Below are positions 42,541 to 54,576 of a stretch of 64,000 bases of DNA, in pieces (the stretch's first letter is position 1; every line of letters starts with the position of its first letter). The notes under the pieces were generated by a model. It searched no databases. It saw only the letters and a program-made list of their open reading frames with translations, and was not told where the DNA came from. Position numbers and translations under genes: made by a program. This DNA comes from Aricia agestis (taxonomy: Eukaryota > Arthropoda > Insecta > Lepidoptera > Lycaenidae), in NCBI RefSeq assembly GCF_905147365.1, contig NC_056415.1, positions 11,674,001-11,738,000 of the forward strand. Direction: 5' to 3'.

Positions 42541-43189
42541 TATCTAGATTATTATAATATCTTGTATCCATAACGCCTTTGCTTAAATCAAACTAAGAAA
42601 GTAAGTAACTTATGGATTTTTTTTCTGAAAGCTGTTTTTCTAAGTACGGTCTCCAAGCACAAAAAAGACAGACAATGATGTTCATTAAAACAATTGAAGT
42701 TCAATAGGCAGCGGTATTAAATAATTTCGGCCATCCGTACACACTGAAGCACGTTATAATGAGCGGACTGTGCAACTGTCAAATTATTTGCATACATAAT
42801 GACAGCGCAATCCGTTTATTAATTAAGTATTACGTTTCGCGATAAACATAGATTTAACCGCTTACGATTGTTACGAATTTAACTGTAAACAGCTAAATAT
42901 GAGTTAAATTACCTTTCAGGCTTTCACTTAAACGTAACATAGATCAGAATAATAATTATTATAAGCTAAGGCAAAAACTTTCCGAGGAATATTATACATT
43001 GATATTTGAGACCGTGCGATCAGTGCGACTGAAATCTGGATAGATCAGCCTCTTCGTGTACTATGGCCTTTACATTCCGTGATAAAACTATCCTATGGCC
43101 TAGGATCCCTTCATAGAAGGAACTTCACCGAGCTGGTTAATGGATAAAAAGTATTTTATATTCAATTACGTATGTCAACAAATTAATTG

Positions 43190-43330
43190 CAAGTGGGTTG
43201 CCTAAAAATGTATATTCGAGGTATATTCTTCTCCGAGACCCGAGGCATCTCTTTACCAAGTTCCTTTTTAATCTGTTCAACCGTTTTAGCGTCAACTTAT
43301 CTACAGACAGATCAACTCTTAACAATCACT
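43190..43330 (-). mobile_element. Helitron-like fragment
   Basis: Read on the minus strand, CTGTCTGTAGATAAGTTGAC, CTAAAACGGTTGAACAGATT and ACTTGGTAAAGAGATGCCTC then GGGTCTCGGAGAAG resemble the 5' portion of lepidopteran Helitrons or related repeats. Neither terminus is intact. Confidence 0.45.
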
Positions 43331-43548
43331 GGACTCACAAACATAGATTTCTGTGACTGGACTCAACTAATAACCCGTAATTAGCCTGATATTGTAAATC
43401 ATGGTTACGCTAATTAAATCAATAATGTTACCTGGATCAATTTTAACATTCTATGGGTAGGTATCTAATTTATTAAAATCGTATCAAGAGTTTAGGCGTC
43501 TCGGTAAAACAAACAAGGAAATATACTTACGTTCAAATTATAAGTTAC

Positions 43549-43692
43549 CTAGTAGATGGCCCCACAACTCCGTTGCGCTAAAATCCGTTTATCACGCGGG
43601 ACTAAAAGTATCGCCTTGTCAAATTTCAGCAAAATCGGTTCAGTGGTTTGGGCGTGACAGACAGACTTTCGCATTTATAATATTTGTATGGA
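43549..43692 (-). mobile_element. Helitron, family B
   Basis: Plus-strand reading ACAACTCCGTTGCGCTAAAA, TCCGTTTATCACGCG, AAAATCGGTTCAGTGGTTTG and CTTTCGCATTTATAATATTT ends at GGA before T43693. The 3' end is slightly altered (CTAGTAGATGG). Confidence 0.75.
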
Positions 43693-44133
43693 TGAACAGC
43701 CAAAATAATAACGGACAGTGATAATATTATAATTCTGTACATTAGAATTTAGGTACTACGCCTTATGTTTGTACACTCTATAGCACTATTTGAGTCTTAA
43801 TTTACGGACGGTCGCCGGTGCCGCGGCCGGACCCAACATTAGATTTATTATTATTAGCAGGTAAACACCCTTTAAGCCCAGATAGCTCCCTGACCAAATA
43901 TGAAGGAGTGTTTCCCTTTGAAATTCTATGGCCATATTTTATTCAAAGCTTAATACAATGCAACACTAAGCTCAACAACTATTTGTATTGTAATATTTTG
44001 TAAGCAGTTATATGTAATTTATTTTAGCAGGTAAGTACATAATTATGAGCGCTCTATAATGGAGGCATGTAAATTTATTGCATTTTTGTTTATCATAGAA
44101 AACATTGGATATAACATGCAATGTTAGTCTTTA

Positions 44134-44990
44134 GGGCGTGTTCATATGACTACGCGCACAATCCGCGTACACGCAGCAACCGTCTTTTCACCGCGTACAC
44201 GCAGCTACCGCGCAGCGACCGCGCAGTCACCGCGCAGCCACCACGCAGCGTCCACTCGGTGGCTAGGGTATCCATAAATTCAACTATTTCTGTACTCAAT
44301 CTTCATAATTTTGAAGTCGGTGCCAGTTCCAAAAGTTTCAAATGTAACCTATTTTGTCAGAGAACCATAAAGTTAATATACCTAGCGGAATAGAGCAACA
44401 ATCTCGAGCTGTCAAACGAAACCGAAATAGTTTTACATCTGTGTGTAAAAATATGTGTACGTACGTATATACTTACACAAGCATGATTGAACATCAAATC
44501 AAAAGAAATTTACCTTGTTTATTTTTTTCTGCATCTGGCATTGTCTCAAAACCTTCTAATTATAATATAATATATAGTACATATTTCATGCCACGCTTGC
44601 AAAGTTTTACGTTTGTCTTGGTATATTTGGAGAGTCTTGTCCCACAAGACATTACTTTCTTCTATTAACGAAATTAATAACTCTGACGACATCGCACAAA
44701 GGCAACGGGCATCCGTCGCGCGGTCTCAAAGGGAATGAGTAATGACAGACACACTAGCCGCGCGGGCGGTGTTCGAAGACTGCTCTGTCGCTGCGCGTAG
44801 GCTGTGCGGTGGCTGAGCGTACGCTGCGCGGTCGCTGCACGTTCGCTGCGCGTACGCGGTTTTTGTGGAAATATTTGAAAATAAGCTTTATGTAATTAGC
44901 ATAGAACCTCGAACTGCTTTAACGTTTGGGGAAACACGCGACGCGCGCTGAATCCGCGCGCGCAGAAAACGCGCACGTGTGAACACAGCC
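44134..44990. mobile_element. PIF/Harbinger-like MITE, 857 bp, GC-rich arms
   Basis: GGGCGTGTTCATATGACTAC and the reverse of GCACGTGTGAACACAGCC are terminal inverted repeats with TTA on both sides (44131-44133, 44991-44993). Both ends carry clusters of CGCGTACACGCAGC or GCTGCGCG words, likely subterminal binding repeats. The AT-rich centre contains TATACCTAGCGGAATAGAGC, part of another repeat, and a 104-codon frame that is not a gene. A solo right arm is at 25935-26048. Confidence 0.75.
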
Positions 44991-44999
44991 TTAGGGTTT

Positions 45000-46870
45000 C
45001 AAAAGGGATACATAGTAATACTTGTGCTTAATTATTTGCACAAATCAGTTAATTTCCTTTGATTTTTGTAATTACTTAGCTCGTATTTTTTATTAAATTA
45101 AAATAAAATCATTCTATATCTAAGTGTCATATCTTTTCACTGGATACTTCATTTAAAGCGCTTGCATCTAGCCAACGTTACCAAAGTTATTCATAATTTA
45201 ATGAAACAATAAATAGAAATATGAAGTCTCCGTGGTTTAATGCGAAAACGAGCTTATTAAATATAGAGAAACGCGGCCGTTCTATTTCCGCGTCGACATG
45301 GGTGGCGCGCGTAAATCATCCTTCCTCCTCGTTCCAAGAATTTGACAGGCGGCGTTGAAATTTTTAAACATTGTCATAAATGATATACTGTCAATACAAC
45401 CTGGCGTTTCCTCTGTTTACGATCCTCATTACTTGCTCGTAAACAGGCGAAGAAAAACGCGCTTACCCGACAAATTGAACATTAGGTTTCATTGATAAAA
45501 TATATTACTAAGTTGAAAGAAAACTCGGACTGTTTTGCTAAATTCAAAGTCACTGGCTACCACTAGTTGTTAATTAATAACTTGATTTGCATTCAAACGA
45601 GTATTGCCGAGAACTCTTAGCAAATAGCTTTGACGGAAAATCGATATAAAGTATAACGATTATTTTTCGCTATATTTTAATACACAATAATATTTCTCGC
45701 CACTAATGTACGCGCGGGATTTACAAAGAAAAATCAACACCACGATCAAACAAATCCGAATGAAATATTTACTTTAAAATAAAAGAATGAAGGTGCGCGC
45801 TGTGTTTAAACATAAAATATTAGAAAGTTTTATGACGTCCAAAGCCAAGTATTTGCCTAATCTCATTTACATGATAATTCGCCAAGTTTGTTTAACTCAG
45901 TGCGTGGAAATTTTATTTTAATTTCAACGTGATCTTCAAAGAAGGTCCCGCCCCTGAAAGCTTTTTCTTATAGCGTTAGGTGAATGACTGGGATGGAAAG
46001 TTACAACTTGTGTTTTGTTAGAACGCCTAATACATAATTTATAATTATATTAATAAAAGTTCACGTAAAAACGGTACTTACCTGTCTTAATAATATTATC
46101 ATACCGACTAAAGTTTGTGCGCTTTAAGATGATATGGGTGACAGTTTTCATATTCCTTGCTACGGGGTTTTTTTTACAAGAAAACAAAAAAAATCAAAAT
46201 GTAATAAATTATATTCCATCTACAAAAACAAATGTTTCCTATAATAATTGTAAATGAATAAAAATGAAAACTTGCTGAATGCTAACTTATTAATATAAAA
46301 TAATAAATATTAACTGTGAAATAGGAGTATAAAATTATTGTTACGAAAACATTTGAAAAATGTCATATGCATGAAACGGAACTTATGTCAATAGAGATTG
46401 ACTCTGTTGAATCGAAATCAAATCAATAAAAAGGGCGGCCATCTTAAATCGCCGGCACCACTGAAATGTCAGTACGAAATCGATAATTTCGATTGCAATT
46501 CCTTTACGAAGTGATTCGATATTTTTAAACTATCGATTAATTTTTGTTAGGTAACTTCCCTACTATTGTCAATTATAATGTGTCACGCATATCATCAAAA
46601 CCCACAAACTATAATACCTGTATTATTATAGTACCTAAACTTTTATTAACATCATCTATATTGATATTAATAAGAGTGTCTGGGCAATGTGCGTTTAACA
46701 GCATTCTCATTTATCTAGCTCCTACAACAAATGCAAAAATTAAAAAATATATTTAAGTCGAGCAGAAGTATATAATAATAACACAAAAAGATAGAAAACT
46801 CTAGCAACAATCGGGTTTTACAAAGTAATAATTTTCGTAATCGATTGATAAGTCTAAAATTAAATCAATA
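45000..46870. other. Long stretch without identified elements
   Basis: Contains a GC-richer patch at 45268-45360 (GAAACGCGGCCG, GTCGACATGGGTGGCGCGCG) and a short inverted repeat GTTTACGA/TCGTAAAC at about 45415. No coding frame or terminal repeats could be supported. It is among the least repeat-like parts of the window and therefore a candidate for single-copy or regulatory DNA. Confidence 0.4.
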
Positions 46871-46882
46871 GGTTCACAAAAA

Positions 46883-47061
46883 CTGTTTTTTTTTACTTTT
46901 GTATGGGCAAGGGCCCGAGCGTCACAAGTTTCTCCATACAAAAGTGAAAAAAATTTTTGGTCTTTCAGCGCTACTACTTTCACAGTGAACTCTCTACAAA
47001 GAACATGTACACACTCTAAAGTATTATCACTTATTTTTGTTACAACTTACACCCTGTATAA
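46883..47061 (+). mobile_element. ACAGGGTGTAAC-type element, right arm and centre
   Basis: TTACTTTTGTATGGGCAAGG, GGTCTTTCAGCGCTACTACT, TTTCACAGTGAACTCTCTAC and TTACACCCTGTAT match 23655-23815. The left arm is reduced to its innermost part. Confidence 0.7.
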
Positions 47062-47277
47062 AAAGACAATAACAAAATTAACCTTGAGAGTGATGCGACA
47101 TGAAAATAATAATTGCCAACATTTTCCTTGAAAATATCCTCCATAAGAAACACTTGCGCTTCCGCTTCTAGCGTATACTTTTTCCATCAAGATATTTTTT
47201 GCTTAGAATCCGTGTTATTTAGCGACGCAAGATCTCCGGAACAATAGAACAGTATTGTGCTATAAATAAAATATAGA

Positions 47278-47320
47278 CAAACAAATTATTATGAACTTAA
47301 GGTTCATAATAATTTGTTTG
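47278..47320. repeat. Perfect 19-bp hairpin, 5-base loop
   Basis: CAAACAAATTATTATGAAC pairs exactly with GTTCATAATAATTTGTTTG. It is AT-rich, isolated and without transcription signals. Confidence 0.7.
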
Positions 47321-47329
47321 CTAGCTAGC

Positions 47330-48065
47330 CTAGCTATACCCTTGTAAAGAAAAATAACATTTTTTTCCTCTATTTCGTGTTTTAGAAATGTTTTATTTGT
47401 TTATTTAATACTACACAATATTAACGCTTTTTCTCGGGAAATGAGATTTAGTTACTTTGGTTAATTTTCGCCGTACTAGTCGCTTTATAAATTCCCAAAA
47501 TAATCTGACGTCGTAAAAATGTTTCATCATACAATACAATGTGAATTGACCCTAAGATAGTTCACGTACATAAACGAACTTCGAAACTAAGTCGATTTTA
47601 GGCAAGTGGTCTAAAATCGTAACACTATATTACTACATGATTGAATTATTGTTGGAGTCTGAAGCGGTGTGTAGGTTGGAGAGTTACGTAGGTACTGCTA
47701 ACAGGCTGGCGTCATTTTGAACTTTACTGTTATAGTAATAAGGTCGATATGTCGTCGGTCGTACGTCGTGGTCCGGGCCCAGTATATTAGTTTAGCATCA
47801 CGCATTAATCTCCCTCACCGCCCGCCACACACTTGACAACTTTATTATTTCATACTTCCATCCCTTTATTCATATAAACAAAGTAAAATAAGAAAAAGGA
47901 AAATAATAGTAACATGGTGAAACACCCAATTTACACTTTACATACATACATAAAATACTTATTGGCATTCCTAGTATTTTCGAACTTAAACTTTCTTTGG
48001 AAAGTTAAAAGTTAAGTTCTACGAATAATAATTGTAATAGCTCGTACACTACCGAAACACACTAC
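47330..48065. other. Stretch without recognisable features
   Basis: Ordinary sequence, slightly GC-richer at 47650-47830. No frame, terminal repeats or RNA gene recognised. Confidence 0.4.
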
Positions 48066-48072
48066 AAAATCA

Positions 48073-48285
48073 CGGGGCAAACGAGCAGACGGGTCACCTG
48101 ATGAAAAGCAACTTACGTCTCTCATTGACGCATTAGAAGAGTTACAGGTGCGTTGCCGGCCTTTTAAGAGGGAATAAACTCTCTTCTTAAAGGTTTGCAA
48201 GTCGTATATTCGCTATATCGTCGCTCATTCCAGAGTTTTACTGTGCGTGGCGGAAGGTTACGCGAAAACCGCACAAAGCCCTTTA
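48073..48285 (-). pseudogene. CR1/Jockey-like LINE ORF2, C-terminal stub
   Basis: On the minus strand RFSRNLPPRTVKLWNE is followed, after a frame change, by TFKKRVYSLLKGRQRTCNSS and then the tail GTTGCTTTTCATCAGGTGAC to TCGTTTGCCCC. It parallels the stub at 32564-32850 but lacks the AVFPDLYDLQ segment, replaced by unrelated residues, so a small deletion or rearrangement occurred. Dead copy. Confidence 0.75.
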
Positions 48286-48299
48286 TCTTTTTTGTGAAC

Positions 48300-48386
48300 A
48301 GCTTACATTGTCTTAACCAAACTTGGGAAAAACATTATAGTTAAGAGCCAGGCTCTAAAGCACTAGTGACTAGACCAAGACGTCTA
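48300..48386 (-). mobile_element. SINE second-family head fragment
   Basis: Plus-strand ACATTGTCTTAACCAAACTT and AAGAGCCAGGCTCTAAAGCA then CTAGACCAAGACGTC corresponds to 30325-30427. The box B region has been deleted. It lies just beyond the LINE stub at 48073-48285. Confidence 0.65.
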
Positions 48387-48389
48387 ATA

Positions 48390-49125
48390 TAATAACGTAG
48401 CAAAGGAAATAATATAAAGGTAATATTGTTGTTGGTTTTAGCGTCGTCGTTAGATTAGGGTAAATCCTAAACCCGCGACCCTAAGCCGGCTGATCCAGAA
48501 ATGCTGGGTTCTTATACCTATTATGTTTCTGTTTGTATGTTAGCTAAACAGCTGTTGTGTTACGAAATGTTGTATTTAAAAATACAAATACATACTCCAA
48601 AAATAATTTATTTTTGGCACAGTTTGTTTCCTTCAGAAGCCCTAAGCTACCTTAACTTTTGATCATTATTATTACAAAATATTAAGTTAAAAAATACAAT
48701 TTTTATTACACTGGAAAAAAGTCTATTAGGCATTAGGCACAGAATATATATTAGTAGTACCAACATTAGGTAAAAACCATTTTTTTTTCAGAAGCAAGTT
48801 AAATATTATCGCAAAATGTAAAATCGAGGTTGTTGTAAGCACGGCTGATCTGCCGACAAAGCTCTTGAAATCTAATATCTAGCCCCGGCCTGGAGCTATA
48901 CTTATGATAGATTACGGGAGAAGTGCCACTTCTTAATGCATTTAAATCAGATTAACTCGTTCCCAACAAAGTTCGCCGGAGAAATCATTTTACTACAAGT
49001 CTTCTAAATAAATTACACTTTACGCCTGAAACTTTATAGTGAATTGAATTTTTATTTTAACTAGGTAATTAGGTCCAAGAAATTACTCGCTTTTATTATT
49101 CAATTGGAAGAATTCATTGTTAAAC
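48390..49125. other. Stretch with minor repeat words
   Basis: GCACAGAATATATATTAGTA at 48738 is shared with 19266. No gene or element with defined ends found. Confidence 0.4.
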
Positions 49126-49131
49126 ATATAC

Positions 49132-49246
49132 GGTCTTACTACAAAAGATTTAAACACCTGTTGAACAGTTAATTAGAAAAAAATCAGTATATAATGGTCT
49201 CAAAACAACTGTTCAATAAATTGTTTAGATCTTTTGTGGTAAGACC
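49132..49246. mobile_element. Small TIR MITE, 115 bp
   Basis: GGTCTTACTACAAAAGATTT on the left and AGATCTTTTGTGGTAAGACC on the right are inverted repeats of about 25 bp. CTGTTGAACAG-like words continue the stem inward. Target duplication unclear. Confidence 0.7.
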
Positions 49247-49249
49247 AAT

Positions 49250-50220
49250 AATTTTGATCACAAATGTAGTAAGTAAAGAGAGAGGCGGCGCGGGGCCCTG
49301 ATAATTTGGCTGTAGCGAGATTTATTTTTCTCAGCAATGACTAAAGCTAAGAAATTCAAGTTCATTGTCAGTATACATCATGTCTTTGTCTTTGAATTAC
49401 CCATAGCATAACACGATTGGTCAACTTTTATAACACAGAATAATCAATCAAAAAGACCTCTTAAAAAAAGGGATTCCTATTTTGCCAACAGAGGAGAGTG
49501 ATTTAAGCTTCCAAAATTTGTACATAGATTGGTTCAAGCATACACTTTAATTTGCCCACAGCTTATATGAAATGTATTAGTGGTTTTTAAATTACGCTAC
49601 AAAACCCATTTTGTAGCTTACGCCCTTTCCGTTTTCTGCTGTCCTATTGCTTTTAAGCAATTTAAAACATATCCAACACGGTTTTTTACTTTAACGCGGC
49701 GTCACCTTAAACTAAGACCGCAAATGGCCACTTAGTAACAACGAATCTATCTTAATTATTTATCTCTCAGCTCGTCAGTCAACTTATGATAACAAAAATT
49801 TATAATTCATCTTTATTCTAGAAGGAACTTTCGCAAAATAAACACCGGCGCTGACGGTAACGATTCATCAAGGCGAACTTATCTTAGACAGTTGTAGAAC
49901 ATTCATAAAACTATTCACCAACTCACGATAAAGTTATTTTCTACCACTAAGTTTTCTACCTTAATGATGACGCAAAATGACCTAGACGGAGAATAGATAA
50001 AGTCTTCGGACGTTGTCTTTTATTGAATCCAGCATTTGTATTCTGGAGACAATTGAATCGTTGTTACAAAGAGATAGAGCGAAGTTTATGAGTGATGACG
50101 AATTAAGTTAATGGCCATGGAGTAAGATAAGAAGGAACCTAATATTTTAATAGGCATTTTCATCTTCCAAACAGGGTACGACGTCTAGTGTCAAATGGCA
50201 GAATAAAATAAAACACAAGA
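49250..50220. other. Stretch without recognisable features
   Basis: No coding frame of note and no terminal repeats. Composition is near the window average. Confidence 0.4.
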
Positions 50221-50227
50221 ATAATAA

Positions 50228-50386
50228 GGCTGCGTTTCCACCAGAGATGTGTTGCGAGGAATGTGTTTTTGAGAAACAATAGAATCGCTTCATTGACGTG
50301 AGCTTTCCATGACATCGCTCAGTGCGGCGATGCTATTGGATCTTAAAACACATTCCTCGCAACACGTGTCTGGTGGAAACGCAGCC
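50228..50386. mobile_element. PIF/Harbinger-like MITE, 159 bp
   Basis: GGCTGCGTTTCCACCAGAGA then TGTGTTGCGAGGAATGTGTT pairs with the right arm AACACATTCCTCGCAACACG ... GGTGGAAACGCAGCC, about 43 bp. TAA is on both sides (50225-50227, 50387-50389). I recall these ends as a common lepidopteran MITE. Confidence 0.8.
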
Positions 50387-50802
50387 TAAATGTCCTCACT
50401 TCGATGACAGATGTATTTTCTTCTCGAGTTAATTCGATGCCGAATTAAATTAACCTCTATTATCGCTACTACTTCTGTATAGAATGGGGCATTACTGAGT
50501 CATCAAACAACACCATTTAAGACCCGAAATAAAAGAACGAGCAAGAAACCGGGATTCATTGGAGTCGCTTTGTAAAAGTCAATAGGCGGGCATTAGCCGG
50601 GTCCGAGGAGGCTTCGGACAAATAAATAAAGCTTATCGTTAAAATAATCACCACTTCTTAGTCAAGACGAGCCCGCACCTTTCTTGAATAAATAAAAATA
50701 CCCTCACGGTTTACTAAGAGGCTGTATCGAAAATTAGATTGGATCTGCCGTTTAGTTGTTTTAACGTTGCTCCTTTTGCGTTAGGCCACGATGGATAAAA
50801 AC

Positions 50803-50833
50803 AAGATTGTGAAGCTTAACGCTTCACAATCTT
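50803..50833. repeat. Perfect 13-bp hairpin, 5-base loop
   Basis: AAGATTGTGAAGC pairs exactly with GCTTCACAATCTT. No other context. Confidence 0.6.
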
Positions 50834-50934
50834 AAAATCAGCTTAAAAGGTCAATGACTTTACAGTTATTCAAGCTAATTAACCTAATAGTTATACTTTA
50901 TATTTTTAATGTTAGGTTTGTTGTTTTCTTAGGT

Positions 50935-51285
50935 TGGGTTACACCAACTAACTTTAACTATAACTGTAACTTTAACTACAGTGCAAAACTTCAAATCTTT
51001 GGTTAAAGTTAAATATGGTGTCCAAGAACGCCATATTTATCCTCTGCTCACACGTATATCTGAAAATTTACTATGTTTTATAGTGTTATATCTTTCCTGT
51101 CGATTTTTACGGATAATTCAATTTTTATACCCTGAATCCCGTTACCTGTAGCTTCAATAAAAAAAATAAACGCAACAGACATCTGTAAATTTCTCCGGTT
51201 AAAGTTAAAGCTAAAGGACGCCATAATTAACTATAACCATAACTTTAACCTTAACTTTAACCATGCCTCCCTGTGCATAAAAAAT
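50935..51285. mobile_element. MITE made of repeated (A)ACTTTAAC words
   Basis: GGGTTACACCAACTAACTTT then AACTATAACTGTAACTTTAAC is followed by inverted GGTTAAAGTTAAA words at about 51000 and 51197, and by a second block of AACTATAACCATAACTTTAAC at 51227-51267. Two partial foldbacks are therefore present, possibly two copies of one element in tandem. Confidence 0.5.
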
Positions 51286-51340
51286 ATAATCACGATTCAC
51301 GAGCAATCATAGGCAAATATATTATTTATATTTGTTAATT

Positions 51341-51432
51341 TTTAGGGTTCCGTACCCAAAGGGTAAAAACGGAACCCTATTACTGAGACTTCTATGTCTG
51401 TCCGTCTGTCCGTCTGTCCGTCTGTCTCAATC
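51341..51432 (-). repeat. AGGGTTCCGTACCCAAAGGG-type repeat, short copy
   Basis: TAGGGTTCCGTACCCAAAGG, GTAAAAACGGAACCCTATTA then GTCCGTCTGTCCGTCTGTCC is the start of the repeat better preserved at 54864-55130. It stops after the GTCT run. Confidence 0.6.
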
Positions 51433-51439
51433 ATACGTG

Positions 51440-52255
51440 ATTTTATTAACGTTTTTTGCTCGTTATTAATGATGACAAGAGGTAGCCACCTGAAATGATC
51501 ACAATAACTCAGTTTTAAAACTATTGTTAAACACTTTTAAAACTATTGTTATAGGCTCTACAAAAAGTGCTACTGCTCTAATATTATGTATTCTACGAAA
51601 TAATTGGTTTATAGCCAAATTTTAGATGATCGAAACCCAAACAAATACGTTTCATTTTATTAAACTACTACTGGGAGGAGATAAGACTTCTATGCATAAT
51701 TTCGAAAGTATGTCTGTATATCTATAATCTCTTCACGGTAAAGCCTCTAAACCGATTTAAATTGTAGGTGTAGAGATTGCATTTCTTTCACAAATGACTT
51801 ATGCTGTTAATAAAAAAAAAAGTTTCGGCGTGATTCGATTTATTGAACAACAAAGTTATAATAACATTTACAAACGTGTTTTCGTGCCTATTTATGAAGT
51901 AAAACGTAAATATTATTACCGTTTCGTCGTTTGAAGTGGTACACAACAAAAATATAAATATAAAAATTGGCAACATTAAATCCGTCCTAGGGATTCTTAT
52001 TGAGGGTACCGCAGTATATAACGGGATTATTACTACCGCTCCGGGCGCTTTGAACACGAAAATCCCACTGAAAAAATAGTTCTCCTCAAATAATTGTTTG
52101 TTACTTTATTTAATGGTAACAAATAACAAGAACCAATTATATACATACGTTGTTGATGCCCTGTAACTGTAAGGCTATGTATTTTTCTGGATGGAAACTA
52201 AAATTATATTTTTCAGAATTTCCTCTACTGATGAATTATTGTATTATATGTTACA
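51440..52255. other. Stretch without clear elements
   Basis: ATGTCTGTATATCTATAATC at 51710 followed by CTCTAAACCGATTT weakly resembles a Helitron 5' region. A minus-strand 89-codon frame (51788-52057) has no motif. Nothing else recognised. Confidence 0.35.
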
Positions 52256-52260
52256 TGTGT

Positions 52261-52310
52261 TTAACCGACTTCTAAAAAGGTTCTCAGTTCGACCGTGTGT
52301 AATTTCGTTT
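52261..52310 (+). repeat. ACCGACTTC-type repeat, end fragment
   Basis: TTAACCGACTTCTAAAAAGG then TTCTCAGTTCGACCGTGTGT is one end of the repeat family at 7468-7786. The remainder is not recognisable. Confidence 0.5.
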
Positions 52311-52619
52311 TTTTACTATTTAAATAAAATATAACTCAGCCACTTTTATCACATTGTGCCCTTTAAGAACCTTTTAAACATGAACATAAAAGATCTATGC
52401 GAAATATTTAATCCACATATATAATATAAGCAAACTATCACTCTTAACAAAGCTCCCCCAAGTTTATTCAAAGAAATCCCTTTTAGGGATAAGCTGCTCC
52501 TTTGTACAATTTTTATTCACTGTATACTCTCCTTTATAATAAAGCTAAAGTTACTTAGTGGCATAAACTGCAGGAATATGGATTATTAAAAATATATTTT
52601 ATTTCGTTCAGTTATTTGA

Positions 52620-52690
52620 AAGTAGCTGTTGCCCGCGACTCCGTCCGCGTGGACTTCAGCTTATAGCGCGCGGTAGTTCCCTTCATAGAG
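52620..52690 (-). mobile_element. Helitron family A, 3' end piece
   Basis: Plus-strand GTAGCTGTTGCCCGCGACTC, CGTCCGCGTGGACTTCAGCT then TATAGCGCGCG is the reversed 3' end of the Helitron at 16725-17339. It is cut within 70 bases, and a family C Helitron follows at 52700. Confidence 0.65.
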
Positions 52691-52699
52691 TAACTTATA

Positions 52700-53190
52700 C
52701 TAGAGATCGCCCAATGGTCGAAATTCGACCTTAGTTTCAACGACATTAGGACTACTATATTTTGTAAAAAAATATTGACTTTATCATATTTTTTTCAACT
52801 CTTGTCTCTGGGACTCAGCTGATCTCAGACTGGCCGTGTTACATGCATTATCTAATAGTAGCTAAGATTCATTAAAAAAAACTATAATTCATTTTCAATT
52901 TGTCACCTTGTTGTCAACAGACTTCAACCATAAATAAAAGAGTATAATTCGTAGGTACGTATAGGCAATTCACTCAAAAATCTGTCATTTTTTCTAGTGT
53001 GTATGTTGTAGTGTGTGTAATGTTTTATTTGTTAAAAATATATGAGTAAAGGCTTAATTTCAAAATAATATTAGCTCGATGCACTCCTTCACCATGTAAA
53101 CTATAACTGTGCAAAATTTTATTCACCTACGTTTCCCCGTTTTTCGTCAAAAGGGATACAAAGTTTTTGGCTCACGTATTAATATATAGA
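52700..53190 (-). mobile_element. Helitron, family C
   Basis: Plus-strand CTAGAGATCGCCCAATGGTC after A52699 is the reversed 3' end, and GCTCACGTATTAATATATAGA before T53191 is the reversed 5' end. The copy at 4220-4612 shares both ends and internal CACCATGTAAACTATAACTG-like text. This copy is about 100 bp longer. Confidence 0.75.
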
Positions 53191-53353
53191 TTATAGTAGG
53201 TAGTTCCCGACTCCCGTTGAACCATGTAGATTGTAGATTGTAATTTGTAGGCTACATTACTGCAAATTGCAAAATTTGCACGACAGAGGTGTTTCCGCGG
53301 TACGCTTACTTCAAACTTCAATGTTTACACTTTACAAACAGACAGACACATAA

Positions 53354-53519
53354 AGGTGGCCATATACGGGACAATTATCATAACGATTTATCTCCTCGAT
53401 GTTAAAATCGAACGACAAATTGTACGTGTGTAGCAATATCGCAAATGATTTTACGTTTAAGAGATCGATTGGACGATTTCCTTGACGATCGATCGAAACG
53501 ACAAATTGTCCCGTGACCT
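53354..53519. mobile_element. PIF/Harbinger-like MITE, 166 bp
   Basis: AGGTGGCCATATACGGGACA and the reverse of TTGTCCCGTGACCT are inverted ends with TAA on both sides (53351-53353, 53520-53522). Inside, CGAACGACAAATTGTACG and CGAAACGACAAATTGTCCC are related direct words. An antisense 79-codon frame overlaps it and is not a gene. Confidence 0.6.
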
Positions 53520-53579
53520 TAACACATAAAACGCCCCTATTTAAGAGCGATCCACACCGCCGTTTTTCCATACAAACGT

Positions 53580-54570
53580 TGTCCGCTGTTTTCTCCCTGG
53601 ATAATACCGGTAGAGTTATAATTTTTTTCCTGAATATCTATGGCCACTAATACAATGTCCCTATGTTTTCTTTTTTTTTTCATAATTTAATTATAAAAAA
53701 AGATATAAACGTTCATAAACCCAAAAAAATTGCCAAATTTTTCTCTGTGTTCAAACACCCATGAAACAAAATTGGCTGGAATATATCAAAAAAGTAAAAC
53801 ATAGGAACACAGCTCAAGCCTTGCTTTAATTGTTAATGAAAAAAGTACTTAAGGCGGGGATTAATCTCAATCAAAAACGATAAGCTTGCACACAACCAAA
53901 GACCAAGCGTATACGCATCGCAATAAGATTCATTTTAGCTTAGCATAAAACTACAGGTTCTCGGGCGGATCTTCTCTATTTTTCATGTTTTTTTTAAATA
54001 TCTTTGGAAATAAATATTAAGAAACAAAATTGTTCGGTTAAAGAATTTTTAATATAGATTTACTAACAATTTATTCAAATAAAATGTACAATTATCCTAG
54101 TTAATACTTATATTTCGATGAAATAGAGTTTTTTCGGAGGTAACTTTGTAAATTAATTACAGCCAAAGTATTACGTTTTATTAAAATGTTTATGGTTTAA
54201 GGTATTTTGAATATTGTGCTTTATATCTGATATTTTTTAACACTTCGTTATTATATTGGAACTAGGTAAACCGGGAGTCACGGAATAACAAATTGGGGTT
54301 TATCCTCGCCTTAAAGAAGGAATCAGAGGACTACGAATCGATGATTTTCTTTTATTTTATTAGGACTTTTGTCGTGTTGTCTCTATCGCGCGATCGGTGG
54401 GAGACTTGAGATTGGTGAGACAGCAATACATTTTCAAAATACCTATTTTGAATTTCTCTCGCCCCTGGTGTATCCTCTTAAGCGTAGGGGGTTAAAAACT
54501 TAAAAGCTGGGAAGAGGGGTTGAAGTCGAACATTAACGATCAAATTTCCTCTAAGCTTCATCCTTACCAC
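53580..54570. other. Stretch without recognisable features
   Basis: AT-rich, no open frame above noise, no terminal repeats. Confidence 0.4.
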
Positions 54571-54576
54571 GTCTTA

